Notes: a model not told the origin generated them from the letters alone. A DNA stretch of 64,000 nt from Corynebacterium sp. (GCF_022712275.1 NZ_JALAGU010000054.1:62001-126000); one strand, 5' to 3'. Shown: positions 43,628 through 52,322, counted from the first letter of the stretch. Program-made: numbers and translations.

Positions 43628-44023
43628 CTACCGCCGACCCCGCCCAGTCTGCGACACACGCAGCATGCGACGCACGGAGGTGGACAGCCGGTCCCCCAGT
43701 GACTCGGGTCGCCGGCACCCGTCGACCCCCACCGCGTCATGGCCGTCCAGGTCGTCCGACGCAGCGACCTGCTCCCCGCAGGACGTCGGGATCCCGGTCA
43801 ACCGGTCGAGCAACGCCCCCGGGGCATGCACCTCCGACATGGTGCCGGCCTGGTCCCGCATCCGCGCCGCGGCCTGGCGCTGTGCCCGAACCTCCTCGCG
43901 GCAGTCACTGCAGTGCACCAGGTGCACCTTCGCCCGGCTCTCCGCACCCCGGGACAGCTCTCCGTCCACCAGGGCTGCGACGGCCTCGGTCGTCAAATGC
44001 CCGACATCATTCCCCGGCCACAT
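43628..44023 (-). CDS. cseE: Zinc-containing anti-sigma factor of SigE (CseE/RseA type)
   Basis: This 131-residue protein has a ZAS motif H-x3-C-x2-C in VHLVHCSDCREEV (about residues 34-46), followed by a helical region ending in a basic tail. It lacks a membrane helix. ZAS proteins bind and inhibit ECF sigma factors, often in a redox- or stress-sensitive way. The start at 44023 overlaps the end of sigE by 17 bases, which couples the two. Role assigned from the motif and from the conserved sigE neighbourhood. Confidence 0.88.
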   Translation of the reverse strand: MWPGNDVGHLTTEAVAALVDGELSRGAESRAKVHLVHCSDCREEVRAQRQAAARMRDQAGTMSEVHAPGALLDRLTGIPTSCGEQVAASDDLDGHDAVGVDGCRRPESLGDRLSTSVRRMLRVSQTGRGRR

Positions 44024-44621
44024 AGCTCAGCTCCCCGGCCGTCCGGTCCAGTGCCGCCCTCAGCTGGGCACGGGCCCGGTGGATCCGGGAACGCACGGTA
44101 CCCATCTTCAGTCCGAGGGTGTCGGCGATCTCCTCGTAACTGAGGTCCAGTCCGTCACAGAGCACGACGGCCACGCGGAACTCCGGGGAAAGATCGTCCA
44201 GTGCCCGGGCGAGAGCCGGATCGAGGTGGTTGAACTCGAAGACCCGCTCGGGACCGGGGTGCTCGCCGGCGACCCGCTCGTAGTCCTCGGGCAGGGCCTC
44301 CATACGTACCGTTGCCCGGTGGCGGACCATGTCGAGGAAGAGGTTGGTGGTGATGCGGTGCAGCCAGCCCTCGAAGGTCCCGGGCCGGTAGCTCTTCAGC
44401 GACCGGAAGACGCGCATGAAGGTGTCCTGGGTGAGGTCCTCGGCGTCCTGCCGGTTGCCGGAAAGGCTGTAGGCCAGCCGGTAGACACCGTCCGCATGCT
44501 CGGCGACGAGATCCCCCCATGCCGGCATGTCCGCTTCACCGCGGTCGAATGCACCGGTGCCGGTGCCGGGGTCACCGTCAGGGTGGGGATCGGGGGACAC
44601 TGCGGAAGTCATGTGTTCCAT
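44007..44621 (-). CDS. sigE: ECF RNA polymerase sigma factor SigE
   Basis: This 204-residue sigma-70 factor has only regions 2 and 4. Region 2 includes ADGVYRLAYSLSGNRQDAEDLTQDTFMRVFRSL, and region 4 includes LSPEFRVAVVLCDGLDLSYEEIADTLGLKMGTVRSRIHRAR with its helix-turn-helix. Next to a ZAS anti-sigma gene and tatB, it corresponds to SigE of corynebacteria and mycobacteria, which responds to envelope stress. The N-terminal 30 residues are disordered. The start at 44621 has no strong Shine-Dalgarno; an internal ATG three codons later is also possible. Confidence 0.93.
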   Translation of the reverse strand: MEHMTSAVSPDPHPDGDPGTGTGAFDRGEADMPAWGDLVAEHADGVYRLAYSLSGNRQDAEDLTQDTFMRVFRSLKSYRPGTFEGWLHRITTNLFLDMVRHRATVRMEALPEDYERVAGEHPGPERVFEFNHLDPALARALDDLSPEFRVAVVLCDGLDLSYEEIADTLGLKMGTVRSRIHRARAQLRAALDRTAGELSYVAGE

Positions 44622-44812
44622 TCTGGGTCACCGGGGTTGAAATGCGGTCCGCACCGGCTGGAAGTTCGCTGTGAACCACCGGCGTGCACCGCGGAGAGCG
44701 CTGTTTCCACTGACAAATATACATGACGGGACCACGGGGCGGGCAGCGGGTTCCCCGACTCGCCGGGACCTCCTGCACCGGTCGGGGGTGACCTCCCCCT
44801 AAGCTGGATCCT
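44622..44812. promoter_or_regulatory. Divergent sigE / O-methyltransferase promoter region
   Basis: On the minus strand 44721-44716 reads TATATT, the best -10 candidate for sigE. A GGGAAC element (44755-44750) followed after 17 bases by GTC is a weak ECF-type promoter match and could allow autoregulation. On the plus strand 44800-44805 reads TAAGCT, 7 bases before the GTG of the methyltransferase gene. Confidence 0.4.
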
Positions 44813-45490
44813 GTGAATGTCAACACCGGATCCGCCCTCGACGCCGTGCGTACCTACATCAACGGCACCGCCGCCTCCGACGACAACCTTGACCGGGCAC
44901 AGACCGCCGCCGACGAGTTCGGCCTGCTGAGCCCGGACGCCGCGACCGGCGAGTTCCTCTCGTTCCTCGCCGCCCGTGCCACCGGCTCCGCCCAGCCCAG
45001 CGCCGTGGTCATGTCCCCGGCCTGCGGCGTGATCGGCCTGCATCTCTTCGCCGGGTTCCGCGGTGCCGGCACGGAGCCGGTCGGCCACGTCACCTGCATC
45101 GACCCCGAGGCCCAGCACCAGAAGCTGGCGAAGGAGGCCTTCACCTCCGTGGGGCTGCGTCCCACCGCCTTCCGCTTCGTTCCCTCTGCCCCGCTCGACG
45201 GCATCGGCCGTCTGGCGACCGACTCCTACGACATCATCGTCGCCGACGTGGATCCCGAGCTGCTCTCGGCCGCGGTCGACAACGCGCTCCCGGCACTTCG
45301 CACCGGCGGCGTCCTCGTCCTGCTCGACGCCCTCCTGGACGGCGCGCCCGGCGACCCGGCCCGGACCGACCGGCAGACCGAGGCGGCCCGTGCCGCCGAG
45401 GTCCACCTGCGGGAACTGGTGGACGCCGGCACCGTCTCCACCTCCCGACTGCCGCTAGGCGCCGGCATGACGGTAATCACCCGGCGCTGA
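44813..45490 (+). CDS. O-methyltransferase-family protein
   Basis: This 225-residue protein follows the catechol-type O-methyltransferase (family 3) outline: a SAM-binding strand region, HVTCIDPEAQHQKLAKEAF, then YDIIVADVDPELL and LPALRTGGVLVLLDALLDG. The glycine-rich motif is altered (SPACGVIGLHLF), and the usual metal-binding Asp-Asn before LxxG reads Asp-Ala, so activity may differ. Family members next to sigE are found in mycobacteria. GTG start with a TAAGCT box at 7 bases. Substrate unknown. Confidence 0.78.
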   Translation: MNVNTGSALDAVRTYINGTAASDDNLDRAQTAADEFGLLSPDAATGEFLSFLAARATGSAQPSAVVMSPACGVIGLHLFAGFRGAGTEPVGHVTCIDPEAQHQKLAKEAFTSVGLRPTAFRFVPSAPLDGIGRLATDSYDIIVADVDPELLSAAVDNALPALRTGGVLVLLDALLDGAPGDPARTDRQTEAARAAEVHLRELVDAGTVSTSRLPLGAGMTVITRR

Positions 45491-45497
45491 AGGGTGC

Positions 45498-45503
45498 TAT
45501 CGT
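45498..45503 (+). promoter_or_regulatory. -10 box for leaderless dedA transcript
   Basis: TATCGT, with TGC immediately upstream, ends 7 bases before the GTG at 45511, only 20 bases after the preceding gene. Confidence 0.5.
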
Positions 45504-45510
45504 TCTTCCG

Positions 45511-46221
45511 GTGAATTCCATCACCGACTTCTACAACAGCGTCACCGACGTCGAGCACATCGTCTCGGCCTTCGGACTGGTCGGCATCGCCCTGGTCCTC
45601 TTCGCCGAGACGGGCCTGCTCGTGGGTTTCTTCCTGCCCGGTGATTCCCTGCTCTTCGTCGCCGGCCTGTTCACCGGTGGCGACGACCCCGTGTTCCCGC
45701 TGTGGCAGCTGCTTGCCGTCGCCGTCGTCTTCGCCGTCATCGGAGACCAGACCGGCTACCAGATCGGACGGTGGGCCGGCCCACCGATCCTGCGCTCCCG
45801 GGCCGCCCGGATGATCGGTGAGGAACGGATCGGCAAGGCGCAGGACTTCTTCGTCACCCGCGGCCCGCACGCGGTCATCCTCGCCCGGTTCGTCCCGGTG
45901 ATCCGCACCATCGTCCCGGTACTCGCCGGGATCAGCGGCATGGAACGCCGCCGCTTCGTGCCCTACAACATCATCGGCGGCGCCGCCTGGGCCTGCATCA
46001 TCCCCGTCGCCGGGTACTTCCTCGGCGGGGTCGACTTCATCCGGGCCCATGTCGACCTCATCATCGTCCTGCTCGTGGCTCTGTCGGTGATTCCGCTGGC
46101 CGTGGAATGGTGGCGGGGCAAGCGTCAGGGGACGGACGCCACTACCGGAACGGCCGATTCGACCGGCGTACACGGCGCGGACACCCTCGCCTCGGCTCCG
46201 GTCCCGCCACCCGCCTCCTGA
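45511..46221 (+). CDS. DedA-family membrane protein
   Basis: This 236-residue protein has several membrane helices and the DedA/SNARE-associated signature. ETGLLVGFFLPGDSLLFVAG lies near residue 35, and GDQTGYQIGRWAGPPIL and RFVPVIRTIVPVLAGISGM follow. DedA proteins act in membrane homeostasis, probably as lipid flippases (undecaprenyl phosphate or phospholipids). A Thr/Ser/Pro-rich cytoplasmic tail ends the protein. GTG start. Twenty bases separate it from the GH32-like gene downstream. Confidence 0.88.
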   Translation: MNSITDFYNSVTDVEHIVSAFGLVGIALVLFAETGLLVGFFLPGDSLLFVAGLFTGGDDPVFPLWQLLAVAVVFAVIGDQTGYQIGRWAGPPILRSRAARMIGEERIGKAQDFFVTRGPHAVILARFVPVIRTIVPVLAGISGMERRRFVPYNIIGGAAWACIIPVAGYFLGGVDFIRAHVDLIIVLLVALSVIPLAVEWWRGKRQGTDATTGTADSTGVHGADTLASAPVPPPAS

Positions 46222-46228
46222 CCGCTGG

Positions 46229-46234
46229 TATACA
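46229..46234 (+). promoter_or_regulatory. -10-like box for GH32-like gene
   Basis: TATACA, preceded by TGG, ends 7 bases before the GTG at 46242. It matches the spacing of the other putative leaderless starts, though the last base is A rather than T. Confidence 0.4.
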
Positions 46235-46241
46235 GGGGTTC

Positions 46242-47735
46242 GTGAATCGCTTTCGACCTGAACTCCATGTGACTGCGGAAACCGGTGTCCTCGAGGCACC
46301 GGCCGGAGCCGTCAGGCAGGGTAGCAACCTGCATGTCTTCCACCAGTTCCGCCCCACCCCGGACTCCGGCGCACGCTGGGCACACCAGATGGCGACCGGC
46401 CTCCCCTACGGCTGGGACGTCTGTGACGACGTCCTCGCCCCCGAGGGTGATGAAGTCGACTGCCTGGCCGGATCCTCCGTCCTGGTCAGTGACGGCACCG
46501 TGGAACTGTTCTTCGTGACCACCACCCCCTCCGACGGCGAGGCTGTGCGGGGTTCCGATCTACCCCATGACCGGCGCGGCGCCCGGAACTTCCGGATCCA
46601 TCGTGCCCGGATCTCCGACCTGGACGCCATCTCCGCGGAGATCTCCGACGACCCGAGCATCGTGAGCAGGGAGGTCGAGCGCCTCGGTCCGGTGGAGATC
46701 GACGACGACGACCACCCGGTCACCGCGCTGGTGACCCCGAGCGTCATCCGGCACGACGACGGCTGGCTGATGATCGCTCTCGACCTCGTCGACGAGACCG
46801 CCGCCGACATCGTCGTGCTCACCTCCGACGACCGGCAGCACTGGACCGCCCTCGGATCGCTGGAGATCACCGGAGGTTCGACCGACACCACTGTGCCCCG
46901 GGGACGTCCCTTCGCACCGCGCATCGTCACCATGACCGATGAGCTCACCGACGAGACCAGCGACGTGCTGTTCATCACCTACCCGGCCGACGACGAGGGC
47001 AGCAGCGGCGGGGAGAGCGCCGGCTATCTCGTCGGTACCCTCTCCGGGACGACGTTCACCGTCGAGACCGGGTTCCAGCTCTTCGACAACGGTCACGACT
47101 TCACCCGACCCCGGGTCGTCCAGGGCATCCAGCCGGTCATCGTGGGACTGGTCGGGACATTCCCCGGAAACGGTACGGGTACCTGGGCGAACTGTCTGTC
47201 AGTGCCACGCTTCCTCACCCTGCGTGGCGGCCACCTGCACCAGGACATCGTCGGTGTGCCCTCGGCGGTGCGTTCCTACACCGACCGTGCGGCGGTGTTC
47301 ACCGCCCAGCTCGACGTCTCACGTGGTGCCGTGACCGTCTCCCTGCTCGACGAGGAGGACGGGCTGCTGGCCACCGTGCGCCATTCCGGCGACCGGATCG
47401 AGGTAACCCGCCCCACCCGCGACGGAGTCGGAGACGTCCGCACCGCGGAGCTGGCCGACGGTGACTCGGACACCCTCACCATCCTCGTCGACGGTCCGGT
47501 GTGCGAGGTCTTCGCCGACGGTGGACTGGTCTCGCTGACCAGTTCACTGCACGGGGACGCCCCCTTCGCGAAGTTCCGGGTGGACACCACCGCCGGGGCC
47601 CGCGTCCTGTCGGCGATGGAGTCACTGGGACGCCGGCTGCAGCGTCGGCTGGCGCAGCTCGACAACCCGGAGGAGCAGGAGCGGCTCATCGCCGAGGCAG
47701 CCCTGGCCGACCGGGACCTCGCCGCCGACGACTAG
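46242..47735 (+). CDS. GH32-fold protein with degenerate catalytic motifs
   Basis: This 497-residue protein follows the sucrase/levanase (GH32) layout: HVFHQFRP, WAHQMATG..WDVCDDVLAP, GHDFTRPRV and LSVPRFLTLRGGHLHQD, then a C-terminal beta-sandwich. The three catalytic sites look lost. The nucleophile motif NDPNG is EAPAG, the RDP motif appears as VTP, and the acid/base ECP motif as FAP. It may bind a sugar or act as a scaffold rather than hydrolyse. The alignment is by eye against ScrB-type sequences from memory. The GTG at 46242 is preferred to the upstream frame because of the TATACA box. Confidence 0.7.
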   Translation: MNRFRPELHVTAETGVLEAPAGAVRQGSNLHVFHQFRPTPDSGARWAHQMATGLPYGWDVCDDVLAPEGDEVDCLAGSSVLVSDGTVELFFVTTTPSDGEAVRGSDLPHDRRGARNFRIHRARISDLDAISAEISDDPSIVSREVERLGPVEIDDDDHPVTALVTPSVIRHDDGWLMIALDLVDETAADIVVLTSDDRQHWTALGSLEITGGSTDTTVPRGRPFAPRIVTMTDELTDETSDVLFITYPADDEGSSGGESAGYLVGTLSGTTFTVETGFQLFDNGHDFTRPRVVQGIQPVIVGLVGTFPGNGTGTWANCLSVPRFLTLRGGHLHQDIVGVPSAVRSYTDRAAVFTAQLDVSRGAVTVSLLDEEDGLLATVRHSGDRIEVTRPTRDGVGDVRTAELADGDSDTLTILVDGPVCEVFADGGLVSLTSSLHGDAPFAKFRVDTTAGARVLSAMESLGRRLQRRLAQLDNPEEQERLIAEAALADRDLAADD

Positions 47736-48628
47736 GACCCGTTGAAGCCCAGCGTACGGGGGTCGCGGGCGAGACGGGTCACAGTCGCACGGGCCGTGAC
47801 CTGCATGACCTTGGGGAGGCCGGCGATCCGCTCGGCCAGCACCTTCGGGTGGATGTGGCGGGCAGAGGGGCTCATGCCGATCTGAGCGGCGATGGACGCC
47901 TGGTCGAGGTTCATGACGAACTCTACATGCTCCGGTTCCCCGACCGGCACAAGGTAGCCGGAGGCCTGGGTGATCATCCGGTCGACCTTGCCCTCCTCGA
48001 CGTCGATGATGCCCAGTGGGGCGCGCAGCTCGGCGAGGTGGCCGGCGTCCGGGGTGAGCACGACGACCTGGCCCTCCGGAGTGAGGACGCGGGCGAACTC
48101 CGCGGCATTGCGCGGGGCGAAGATGACGGTCATGACGTCGATGCTGTCATCCCGCAGCGGCAGTCGGGCCCAGGCGTCCGCGACGATCGCCCCGACCCGC
48201 GGGTGGCAGTGCGCCAGTCGCTTGGCCGCGGGCACGGAGACGTCGACTCCGATGCCCCGGGAGCCGGGGACCGCGTCGAGCGTGTGGGCCAGGTAGTACC
48301 CGGTACCTGCCCCGATCTCCACGACCGAGGGCCGGTCCTCCTCGGAGACGTGGTTGTCGTCGAGGACATCGGCGACGGCATCGGACACCGCCTCGACGAA
48401 TGGGGCGAAGTGTCCACCGGAGAGGAAGGCCTCGCGCGCGGTGATCATGTCGGCATCGTCACCGGTGTAGCGCAGGCCTGCGCCTCCGACGAGGGTGACG
48501 TATCCCTGACGGGCGACGTCATAGCTGTGACCGGAGTCGGAGACGACGGTCCGCCAGGACTCGTCCCCGGCGCGCAACAGGGTCCCGTCGACCGGATCGG
48601 CGAGCAGATCGATGACATCGGACAGCAC
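47732..48628 (-). CDS. 23S rRNA guanine-N1 methyltransferase-like protein (RlmA family)
   Basis: This 298-residue SAM-dependent methyltransferase resembles RlmA/TlrB. A short N-terminal region recalls the RlmA start (ADPVDGTLLRAGDESW..GHSYDVARQGYVTLV), where the usual zinc cysteines are absent. The SAM motif VVEIGAGTGYYLAHTL (about 102-117) follows, then the typical VIFAPRNAAEFARVLTPEGQVVV. Such enzymes methylate G745/G748 of 23S rRNA. Its stop overlaps the GH32-like stop by 4 bases (CTAG). GTG start, with GGAG 11 bases upstream. Confidence 0.82.
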   Translation of the reverse strand: MLSDVIDLLADPVDGTLLRAGDESWRTVVSDSGHSYDVARQGYVTLVGGAGLRYTGDDADMITAREAFLSGGHFAPFVEAVSDAVADVLDDNHVSEEDRPSVVEIGAGTGYYLAHTLDAVPGSRGIGVDVSVPAAKRLAHCHPRVGAIVADAWARLPLRDDSIDVMTVIFAPRNAAEFARVLTPEGQVVVLTPDAGHLAELRAPLGIIDVEEGKVDRMITQASGYLVPVGEPEHVEFVMNLDQASIAAQIGMSPSARHIHPKVLAERIAGLPKVMQVTARATVTRLARDPRTLGFNGS

Positions 48629-48689
48629 GGTTCGAAATTCTCCTCGGGAAGAAAAGGGCGGTAACGCGGGTGGGTCAGCGGAGTGACCC

Positions 48690-50075
48690 CTATTTACGGA
48701 GCCACTCTACAAGGGTACGGGCCGGGAACCCGGAGACGCCGCTCACGGTGTCCCCGGCCGGCGTGGTGGCCGCGGCGGGCCCGGCGGTGTCGAGGTGGAT
48801 GTGGGTGACATCCCCGGTGAATCCGCGCAGGTACAGCGCGGAGTTCAGCAGGTCGGGACCACCGGGCTCCGGTGCGACCTCGGTCGGCAGCGGCATCGGC
48901 CACCACCGCTCCCCCACCTTCGCACCGCGCAGGGTGAGTCGTCGGGCGAGAACCGGGTCTCCGGTGAACAGGGCACCGGTGCGGGTACCGAGGGCGACCC
49001 TGGCCCCGGTGGACGTCGGACCGGCACTGATGATCCGGCGCGGCCGGTGGCGCTGCACCCCGTAGGCCAGCGTGTCTGCGGTAGCCAGCCGGGCCACGGT
49101 CTCGGCCCGTCGGGTCCCGTCCCCGGTGATGTGCAGGGTGGTGGTCTTCCCGCCGACATGGGTGACGACCTCCTCGGGCCGTCCGGTCAGCGGAGGTCTC
49201 AGGTCGGAGAGCAGGCCGGTGACCGGCACCAGTCCGATGACCTTCTGCGGGGAGTGCAGGCGGGACAGGGCGCTGAGCACCGCCGGGACCACAGCCCCAC
49301 CGACGAGCACGGCATCGGGCCGGTCATCGGTCAGTTCACCGTCGGCGGCGGCGGGGTCCCAGGTGATCTCGACGAGCCCGGCGGTGTGCGCCGGGTCCGC
49401 GCTGGCGGCGAGCACTCCGCCGAGGCCCTTGCGTTCCAGCCAGTCACCGGTCCGGACCTTCACCCGGACGCCGGGGCGCCCGTGGAACAGGGCCCGGGTC
49501 TGCTGCCGCCACCAGTCCAGGGTCATGGACCCGTCCGGCACCGCACCGAGCACGTCGGTAAGTGCAGCGGCAGCACCGAGCTCGGCCCCGAGCCGGAGTT
49601 CGCGCCCAGCGGCGGAGGCGGTGTCGCCGGTGACGGCGGAGAGGTCGATCCGGATGTCCCGCACCACAGGGCCGGCAGGGTCAGCGTCCGGGGCTCCGAC
49701 GAGGGGCGTGGGACCGGCACCGACCAGTCCCTGTGCCAGGTTGCGCAGGTTTCGACGGGTGGTGGACGCCGGGACGCTGACCTGGACAAGGTGCCTTTTC
49801 GCCTTCACCGGATGCACGGCGACCAGGTCGGTGAGACGGCGGACGAGTCGGCCCCCCGCATCGCGCCACCCGTCATCTCCGAGACGGGGCTCCGCCGGGA
49901 GCTCCGCGAGGTCGGTCAGCGGGACTGGATGTTCCGGGACGTGGACCTCCCAGATCCCGTCAGCGGCCGGCCGGACGACGGTGGAGGGACGGTCGCGGAC
50001 GATGATGCGGCAGTCGATGACCTCTGAACCACTGGCGGGCGCACCGGAGGTGAGGGTGGGGATCGTGGTGCTCAT
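48690..50075 (-). CDS. Leucyl-aminopeptidase-like (M17 fold) protein lacking the active site
   Basis: This 461-residue protein follows the M17 outline: GDWLERKGLGGVLAAS matches the KELGM...AVG segment, and VIGLVPVTG, RPEEVVTHVGGKTTTLH and HLDTAGPA match the later core. The stretch that carries the metal ligands (KG.TFDSGG..K..D) is missing after VLVGG, and NTDAEGRL is replaced by a degenerate ITGDGTRR-type sequence. It is therefore probably a pseudo-peptidase. Its start overlaps the DivIVA-motif gene by 4 bases (ATGA). Whether corynebacteria keep it as a conserved paralog of a functional PepA cannot be told here. Confidence 0.7.
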   Translation of the reverse strand: MSTTIPTLTSGAPASGSEVIDCRIIVRDRPSTVVRPAADGIWEVHVPEHPVPLTDLAELPAEPRLGDDGWRDAGGRLVRRLTDLVAVHPVKAKRHLVQVSVPASTTRRNLRNLAQGLVGAGPTPLVGAPDADPAGPVVRDIRIDLSAVTGDTASAAGRELRLGAELGAAAALTDVLGAVPDGSMTLDWWRQQTRALFHGRPGVRVKVRTGDWLERKGLGGVLAASADPAHTAGLVEITWDPAAADGELTDDRPDAVLVGGAVVPAVLSALSRLHSPQKVIGLVPVTGLLSDLRPPLTGRPEEVVTHVGGKTTTLHITGDGTRRAETVARLATADTLAYGVQRHRPRRIISAGPTSTGARVALGTRTGALFTGDPVLARRLTLRGAKVGERWWPMPLPTEVAPEPGGPDLLNSALYLRGFTGDVTHIHLDTAGPAAATTPAGDTVSGVSGFPARTLVEWLRK

Positions 50076-50296
50076 TCCTGCGTCATGCTCCTGTCATGGC
50101 CCCTGTCCTGCAGGGTGTCGAGGTACCGGTCGACCTCGGCGATGTCGTAACCGCGGCGCACCACCCGGAAGCGGGGGCCGTCGCTGTCCTCCGTGCTCTC
50201 CGCCGCCTCCTCAGGTCGGCCGAATGTGGTCTGGACCAGCGACACGAGGACGAGACCCACCAGCAGAGCAGCGATGACGGTGATGAGCAGGTACAT
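50072..50296 (-). CDS. Small membrane protein with DivIVA motif
   Basis: This 74-residue protein starts with one membrane helix (about 1-22) and ends in a short DivIVA-type motif RRGYDIAEVDRYLDTLQD. DivIVA-domain proteins mark poles and septa in actinobacteria (Wag31), so a role in cell growth or division is possible; the domain here is only the first motif, without the coiled coil. It overlaps the M17-like gene by 4 bases. Confidence 0.75.
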   Translation of the reverse strand: MYLLITVIAALLVGLVLVSLVQTTFGRPEEAAESTEDSDGPRFRVVRRGYDIAEVDRYLDTLQDRGHDRSMTQE

Positions 50297-50322
50297 GCCG
50301 GTCAGCCTACCTCACCGGACAG

Positions 50323-51090
50323 TCACCCGAGCCGGCGTCGGGCGTGGGCGGCGACCACCCGGTTCACGGCGTCCTCCGGATCGTCGGTGACGTACAGCAG
50401 ATCCGGGTCGGACTCACTGATGAGCCCCTCGTCGAGCATCCGTGCCCGGATCCAGTCCACCAGCCCGCCCCAGTAGTCGCTGCCGATGAGGATGATCGGG
50501 AACTCGCTGACCTTGCCGGTCTGGACGAGGACGAGGGCCTCGAAGAGCTCGTCGAGGGTGCCGAAGCCGCCGGGAAGGCAGATGAACGCCTGGGCGTACT
50601 TGACGAACATCGTCTTGCGGACGAAGAAGTAGCGGAAGTTCAGGCCCAGGTTGACCCATTCGTTGAGCCCCTGCTCGTGGGGGAGCTCGATGCCCAGGCC
50701 CACGGACAGTCCACCCGACTCGGAGCAGCCACGGTTCGCGGCTTCCATCAGGCCTGGACCGCCACCGGTGATCACGGCGTAACCGGCCTCGCGGAGCAGG
50801 CGTCCGGTATCCACGCCGAGCCAGTACCACGGGTGGTCCTCCGACGTCCGGGCCGAACCCCAGACGGTGACGGCGTGACCGATGTCCGCCAGGGCACCGA
50901 AGCCCTCGACGAACTCCGACTGGATCCGCATCACCCGCCAGGGATCGGTGTGCAGCCAGTCCGAGTTCGGCTGTTCACCGAGCAACCGCTGGTCTGTGGT
51001 GGTGGCCGGTCTGATACGCCGGCCTTCGCCGCGTCGCAGGACCGGACCTTCGTAGAAGCAGGAAGGGTCGTTCGGTCGGATCGGAGCCAT
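50323..51090 (-). CDS. LOG-family (TIGR00730) Rossmann-fold protein
   Basis: This 255-residue protein has the LOG signature: VWGSARTSEDHPWY, GGGPGLMEAANRG and PGGFGTLDELFEALVLVQTGK. LOG enzymes release cytokinin-type bases from nucleotide 5'-monophosphates; many bacterial members have unknown substrates. The ATG at 51090, after GAGAGGA, gives a sensible N-terminus, while the frame to 51156 is rejected. It lies 16 bases downstream of dapE, probably in the same transcript. Confidence 0.88.
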   Translation of the reverse strand: MAPIRPNDPSCFYEGPVLRRGEGRRIRPATTTDQRLLGEQPNSDWLHTDPWRVMRIQSEFVEGFGALADIGHAVTVWGSARTSEDHPWYWLGVDTGRLLREAGYAVITGGGPGLMEAANRGCSESGGLSVGLGIELPHEQGLNEWVNLGLNFRYFFVRKTMFVKYAQAFICLPGGFGTLDELFEALVLVQTGKVSEFPIILIGSDYWGGLVDWIRARMLDEGLISESDPDLLYVTDDPEDAVNRVVAAHARRRLG

Positions 51091-51106
51091 GGTGAGGTCC
51101 TCTCTG

Positions 51107-52255
51107 TCAGGCCGGGAGCTCCGGCGGGGTGGTGAGGTAGCTGATGAGCTGGTCACTGACGGTCGTGATCATCTCGACCGGGCAGTTCTCCTGCGGGGTG
51201 TGACACAGTCCGGGGTCACCGGGGCCGAAGTTCACCGCGGGAATGCCCAGCACGGAGAAGCGGGCGACATCGGTCCAGCCGTACTTCGCCCGGACGTTGC
51301 CGCCGGTGGCGGTGACCAGTGCGGCGGCGGCCGGACGGCGCAGCCCGGGCAGGGCGGCCGGGGACAGGTCGTCGATCTCCAGGGAGAATCCGTCCACCGG
51401 ATCCTCCGGGGTCCCGACGCCCAGGACGTCGAGGGTGTGGGACAGGGCCTCCTCCCCCGACCGGTCCGGGGCGAAGCGGAAGTTGACGAACAGCCACGCC
51501 TCGTCCGGGATGGTGTTGGTCGCCACCCCGGACTCCAGGTGCACCACGTTGAGCCCCTCGCGGTAGAGGCAGCCGTCGATGTCGACGTCGCGGGGCTCGT
51601 AGGACGCGATCCTGGCGATCACCGGGGACAGCCGGTGGGCGGCGTTGTCGCCGAGCCAGGCACGGGCGGAATGGGCACGGGTGCCGTGGGCGGTGACCTT
51701 CAGCCGCAGCGTACCCTGGCAGCCGGCCTCGATGACGGCGCCGGAGGGCTCCCCCAGCAGGGCGACGTCACCGGCCAGCAGGTCCGGCTCGGTGTCCGCG
51801 ACCATCTTCAGGCCGTTGTAGCGTGAGGCGACCTCCTCGCCGTCGTAGAGCACGAGCGTGAGGTCCTGGGCCAGGTCATCGGACTGTGCCAGGGTGACGA
51901 ACGCGTGGATGTACACGGCGTCCCCGGACTTCATGTCCACGGAACCGAGCCCGTGGATGCAGTCGGCGCCCGCGGTGTCCGGACCCCGTCGTGACGGCAG
52001 GTTGTCGGCCGGGGGGACGGTGTCGATGTGGCCGGCGAGGACCACGCGGGAGGGCAGTCCACGGTGCGTCCGGGCGATGACCGTGTTACCCCGACGGTCG
52101 ACCGTGACACCGGGCAGGGCGAGCCGGACGAACCCGGATTCCAGGGCGTCGGCGATCACGGTCTCCTCGTGGGACCGGCTGGGAATGTCGACCAGCGCGG
52201 CGGTGAGCGCCACCGGATCGAGGGTGAGATCGAGTTGTGCAGTCTGTTCGTTCAT
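51107..52255 (-). CDS. dapE: Succinyl-diaminopimelate desuccinylase
   Basis: This 382-residue M20-family metallopeptidase removes succinate from N-succinyl-LL-diaminopimelate in lysine and peptidoglycan precursor synthesis. Metal-site motifs are seen: LAGHIDTVPP, a DMKSGDAV segment, YDGEEV, EPSGAVIEAGCQG, and a final CHTPQENC. The ATG at 52255 gives MNEQTAQLDLTL; an ATG four codons upstream is possible. A TACGAT on the minus strand (52271-52266) ends 10 bases before the chosen start. It is divergent from aroP, with dapD and dapC close by. Confidence 0.94.
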   Translation of the reverse strand: MNEQTAQLDLTLDPVALTAALVDIPSRSHEETVIADALESGFVRLALPGVTVDRRGNTVIARTHRGLPSRVVLAGHIDTVPPADNLPSRRGPDTAGADCIHGLGSVDMKSGDAVYIHAFVTLAQSDDLAQDLTLVLYDGEEVASRYNGLKMVADTEPDLLAGDVALLGEPSGAVIEAGCQGTLRLKVTAHGTRAHSARAWLGDNAAHRLSPVIARIASYEPRDVDIDGCLYREGLNVVHLESGVATNTIPDEAWLFVNFRFAPDRSGEEALSHTLDVLGVGTPEDPVDGFSLEIDDLSPAALPGLRRPAAAALVTATGGNVRAKYGWTDVARFSVLGIPAVNFGPGDPGLCHTPQENCPVEMITTVSDQLISYLTTPPELPA

Positions 52256-52322
52256 CGTGACCCCCATCGTAGAGGTGCCAGAGGTGCGGCAGGTCGCTGG
52301 CACTGTGCCAGAATAAGTGTTC

